7,217 bases of DNA from CAVXYG01 sp963766005 (GTDB lineage Bacteria; Actinomycetota; Actinomycetes; S36-B12; GCA-2699445): NCBI GenBank assembly GCA_963766005.1, contig CAVXYG010000013.1:1-7217 (forward strand), read 5' to 3'. A program made the position numbers and the translations under genes. Positions 5,353-7,217 of this stretch are shown piece by piece; within the stretch, counting starts at the first letter, position 1, and each line of letters opens with the position of its first letter. Below the pieces are notes generated by a model that saw only the letters and a list, made by a program, of their open reading frames with translations, did not search any database and had not been told where the DNA came from.

Positions 5353-6048
5353 TCAGCCGATGAACGGGGTGACCCAGTGCCACATGTCGAAGCTGTCCGC
5401 GCCGGCAGCGATGGCCTCGGCGTAGGTGAAGGCACCGCTGTAGAGCGCGTCGTCGAGGAGGATGCCGTCCAGGCCCTGCGGGACCAGTTCGTGCAGGCGG
5501 TGCAGTGCACCGAGGTTCGTGACGCCACCGCGGACCATCACCGGAACACTCGTGGCTGAGCAGAAGTCCGCGAGAGCGTACCTCTGGCGATCCCCAGCCA
5601 TGTCGCTGACCACGAAACGTCGGCAGCCGGCACGCTGCAGAAGCTGGGCGTCTTCCGCTTCTGTGTCGCCGAGGTCCACCCCGACCGCCACACGCTCACC
5701 ATGGGTGGCCACAGCGGAACACGTCCACTCGAGATCGTCTGCCTCGACGATGACGTGTGCCACGTCCATCGCCAGGGCTGACGCCAGCGAGTTCTCGTCG
5801 TGCACGCCGCCTCGGTACTGCAGGTGGGCGCCGCTGGCGGCCAGTTGCGCAGGGTTCAGAGCGGGATTCCCAGCGGCTGCGTCCTGATCATCCACGTGAA
5901 TCCATGCAGCCCCGTGACTGACCCACGAGGCGATGGCTTCGGCCGGCGTGCCGTGGCCGCTGGAGGTCCCGTAACCCGCCGGTGCCAACCGGGCCCTGCC
6001 CTCAGAGATCGTGACGACAGGCAACAGCTCCAGGAGATGCTTGACCAT
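5353..6048 (-). CDS. HisA/PriA-like TIM-barrel protein with altered active site
   Basis: This 231-residue protein follows the phosphoribosyl isomerase (HisA/PriA) pattern from end to end: LELLPVVTISEGRA at strand 1, WIHVDDQDAAAGNP at strand 2, YRGGVHDENS (about 78-87) at strand 3, VAVGVDL (120-126) at strand 5, RRFVVSDMAGD (143-153) at strand 6, VRGGV (172-176) at strand 7 and DDALYSGAFTYAEAI near the end. HisA and PriA convert ProFAR to PRFAR in histidine synthesis. The general-base Asp of strand 1 (PAVDV in the family) is Thr13 here. The segment after strand 5 is about 15-20 residues shorter than in PriA and lacks the GRGW loop, and the GKALY phosphate-binding Gly has become Asp. Asp125 and Asp149 remain. 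It is therefore probably not the housekeeping histidine enzyme. It could act on another phosphorylated substrate or be non-catalytic. No histidine genes flank it. Confidence 0.85.
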   Translation of the reverse strand: MVKHLLELLPVVTISEGRARLAPAGYGTSSGHGTPAEAIASWVSHGAAWIHVDDQDAAAGNPALNPAQLAASGAHLQYRGGVHDENSLASALAMDVAHVIVEADDLEWTCSAVATHGERVAVGVDLGDTEAEDAQLLQRAGCRRFVVSDMAGDRQRYALADFCSATSVPVMVRGGVTNLGALHRLHELVPQGLDGILLDDALYSGAFTYAEAIAAGADSFDMWHWVTPFIG

Positions 6049-6054
6049 GCCTGC

Positions 6055-6084
6055 ACACTAGGCGTGCCGCCGGTCGACGGTCCA
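6055..6084 (-). promoter_or_regulatory. Candidate promoter giving a leaderless transcript
   Basis: On the minus strand TAGTGT (6055-6060) fits the TAnnnT -10 box and lies six bases before the ATG at 6048. TGGACC (6079-6084) is a fair -35 box, 18 bases further upstream. This places the transcription start at or next to the A of the ATG, which would explain the lack of a clear ribosome site. Leaderless mRNAs are common in actinobacteria. Confidence 0.4.
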
Positions 6085-6368
6085 GGTGCGGGAGGCTCAG
6101 CCTGAGACCGCGCGAGGGCGGGACCTGGGAATCCGCCTGGAAGCCAACTCCTCGTGTGTCACCGCGGCCTGCTATCCACTGGCGACCCTTGTGCGTCCGT
6201 TCAGACAGCGGTCACCGACGAGACGCCGACCTCCCCGTGAACCACGTCCTTCCGCCGCGAGCTGGGCGCCTTCTGGCAGGCATCGCTACGCCCATGACGC
6301 TGGCGCAGCGTAGGCGGGCATGAAGGCAGTGCCCTAGCGAATGTGGGGTTGGCACGCTTACGTGCGCG
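6085..6368. other. Gap without a recognised gene
   Basis: No frame here combines a start, a ribosome site and protein-like sequence. It separates the lipoprotein gene from the HisA-like gene on the same strand, so the two are unlikely to form an operon. I see no clear terminator hairpin. Confidence 0.4.
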
Positions 6369-6490
6369 TCACCAAGGGGATCTTCGGCCCTGAATCATCC
6401 TCGTTGCGTGACCCCACGCGGTTGCCGACGCGCAATCCGACAACCAGACGATGGCGGGCTCGCCGTTCACGTCTACGGAGCCGACGTTTC
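6369..6490 (-). pseudogene. Out-of-frame C-terminal part of the lipoprotein
   Basis: After the G-run at 6490-6494 (C-run on the plus strand), a second minus-strand frame continues with protein-like sequence. It reads GNVGSVDVNGEPAIVWLSDC and then ASATAWGHATR, ending at a TGA at 6369-6371. Adding one G to the run joins it to the lipoprotein frame as FIAHLGGNVGSVDV, giving a protein of about 152 residues. Its Cys in WLSDC could pair with Cys92 of the first part. The segment has no start of its own. Confidence 0.5.
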
Positions 6491-6826
6491 CCCCAGATGT
6501 GCGATGAACGTCAACTCGGTACCGTCCCACTCCAGGAATGCCGCATTCATACATCCATCCGAGTCCCTGAGGTCCAGGGTGAAGGTGTTCACGTCGTGCC
6601 AAGCGACAACGACATCGGCCTCGTGGCGGGGGTCTCGGGGATCCTTCTTGAGGTCCCAGTTGTTGAGGAGGAACACGTAGGACCCGTCCTCCACATCCAG
6701 GAACTGAGGTTCGGAACTGGGCAGGGGTGACAGCGTCCCCGCCTCGCCGCTACCGGTGGTGCAACCCCCCAAGGCAAGCGCCGCAGCCAGGGCTATGGCT
6801 GTCGTTCTGCGTTGTACCCGCCACAT
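6473..6826 (-). CDS. Short secreted lipoprotein, probably frameshifted at its end
   Basis: The protein starts MWRVQRRTTAIALAAALA and has a lipobox LGGC ending at Cys22, so it should be exported by Sec, cleaved before Cys22 and lipid-anchored to the outer face of the membrane. The mature part begins with a Gly/Ser/Thr/Pro-rich linker (23-40). A compact domain follows with FLDVEDGSYVFLLNNWD, VVVAWHDVNTFTLDLRD and Cys92, suggesting alternating beta strands. I do not recognise the family. AGGGGG precedes the ATG at 6826 by eight bases. As written, the frame stops at 6473 after HLGETSAP (117 residues). The domain appears to continue in another frame after a G-run, so the gene is either recently broken or misread there. 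Confidence 0.7.
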   Translation of the reverse strand: MWRVQRRTTAIALAAALALGGCTTGSGEAGTLSPLPSSEPQFLDVEDGSYVFLLNNWDLKKDPRDPRHEADVVVAWHDVNTFTLDLRDSDGCMNAAFLEWDGTELTFIAHLGETSAP

Positions 6827-6840
6827 CTTGTCCGCCCCCT

Positions 6841-7217
6841 TTCGCTCCCTACTCCATAGGTACGCCCGACCCGATTACGTTGGTAGAGGCCAAGGTCTGT
6901 TCCGTCGCGGGAGGAGACGTGGGGGGACTGCCCTGGCCATCGCCCCGGCGATCCTGGCCGCCGATGGTCAGATCCCGTCGGAGTCGCTGGCCGATGCGAT
7001 CCCTTCGCCGAACTCGGTCTCGACGGGCGGGCACGTCCGGTCCGTGGTGCGGTCGTAGCAGCAGTAGCCACCCTGCGTTCGAGTCCGTCGCCGGATCGTC
7101 GTAGCTCGGCGCAAGGAGGAACTGTCGCTATCGCCCGACCACGGTGTTCGATTGACGGCTCGCCGATCGACGCGCCGGGCGCGCCTACTGCCGCGTACCG
7201 TCCCGGTCAGCGGCGGT
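6841..7217. other. Right end, no recognised gene
   Basis: Open frames on both strands lack protein-like sequence. A perfect AAGGAGG lies at 7113-7119. No ATG, GTG or TTG follows it at a usual distance, only CTG at 7122 and ATC at 7130, both open to the window edge. A gene running off the right end is possible but unsupported. The lipoprotein promoter should lie in the first 60 bases of this stretch, but I cannot fix its boxes. Confidence 0.4.

Noticed and set aside
5462..6105. Plus-strand open frames opposite the HisA-like gene
   Set aside because: The minus-strand frame is a full-length TIM-barrel protein, so these are its shadows.
7113..7217. Gene starting after AAGGAGG at the right edge
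   Set aside because: No usual start codon lies within reach of the ribosome-site match, and only about 30 codons remain before the window ends.
1..7217. CRISPR array, tRNA or rRNA genes, toxin-antitoxin or defence system
   Set aside because: I found no regularly spaced repeats, no cloverleaf with the conserved TTCGA arm, and no recognisable defence or toxin domains on either strand.

Overview
This is a GC-rich window whose reading frames strongly prefer G or C at third codon positions. It uses GTG as well as ATG starts, has AGGA/GGAG-type ribosome sites, and carries an IS110 transposase of a type I recognise as common in actinobacteria. A high-GC actinomycete is the best guess. The genus cannot be read from the sequence, and I see no rRNA, tRNA or CRISPR.

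Layout, left to right. Bases 1-316 hold a hairpin at the window edge and several GCATGC palindromes. A small polytopic membrane protein (317-826, +) follows. Right behind it is a decayed gene of a methyltransferase-like family (about 852-1400, +), readable only by changing frame several times. Bases 1400-1744 cannot be assigned. Next come two small minus-strand genes, a 59-residue polar protein (1745-1924) and a 64-residue Cys/His protein (2034-2228). The latter's start codon overlaps the stop of a truncated IS110 transposase frame (2225-2779, -). Upstream of that transposase start is a folded stretch (2804-2872) where IS110 elements encode their bridge RNA.

A second small membrane protein (3185 or 3201 to 3703, +) ends at a strong hairpin (3756-3784). 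This probably also terminates the convergent SDR dehydrogenase (3955-4698, -). After a 650-base stretch without a convincing gene comes an intact HisA/PriA-like TIM-barrel protein (5353-6048, -), preceded by a promoter that suggests a leaderless transcript. It lacks the catalytic Asp of strand 1. Last is a short lipoprotein gene (6473-6826, -) that appears to have lost its C-terminus to a frameshift, and then about 390 bases with no recognised gene.

The genes do not form one pathway or a shared operon: spacings are large and orientations mixed. The window reads as an accessory, decaying chromosomal region with a transposon scar and a few intact metabolic or membrane genes. The best leads are the HisA/PriA paralog with an altered active site, the orphan bridge-RNA candidate beside a truncated transposase, and the fact that every frameshift I infer is a net loss of one base. 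That last point could mean gene decay or systematic sequencing error.
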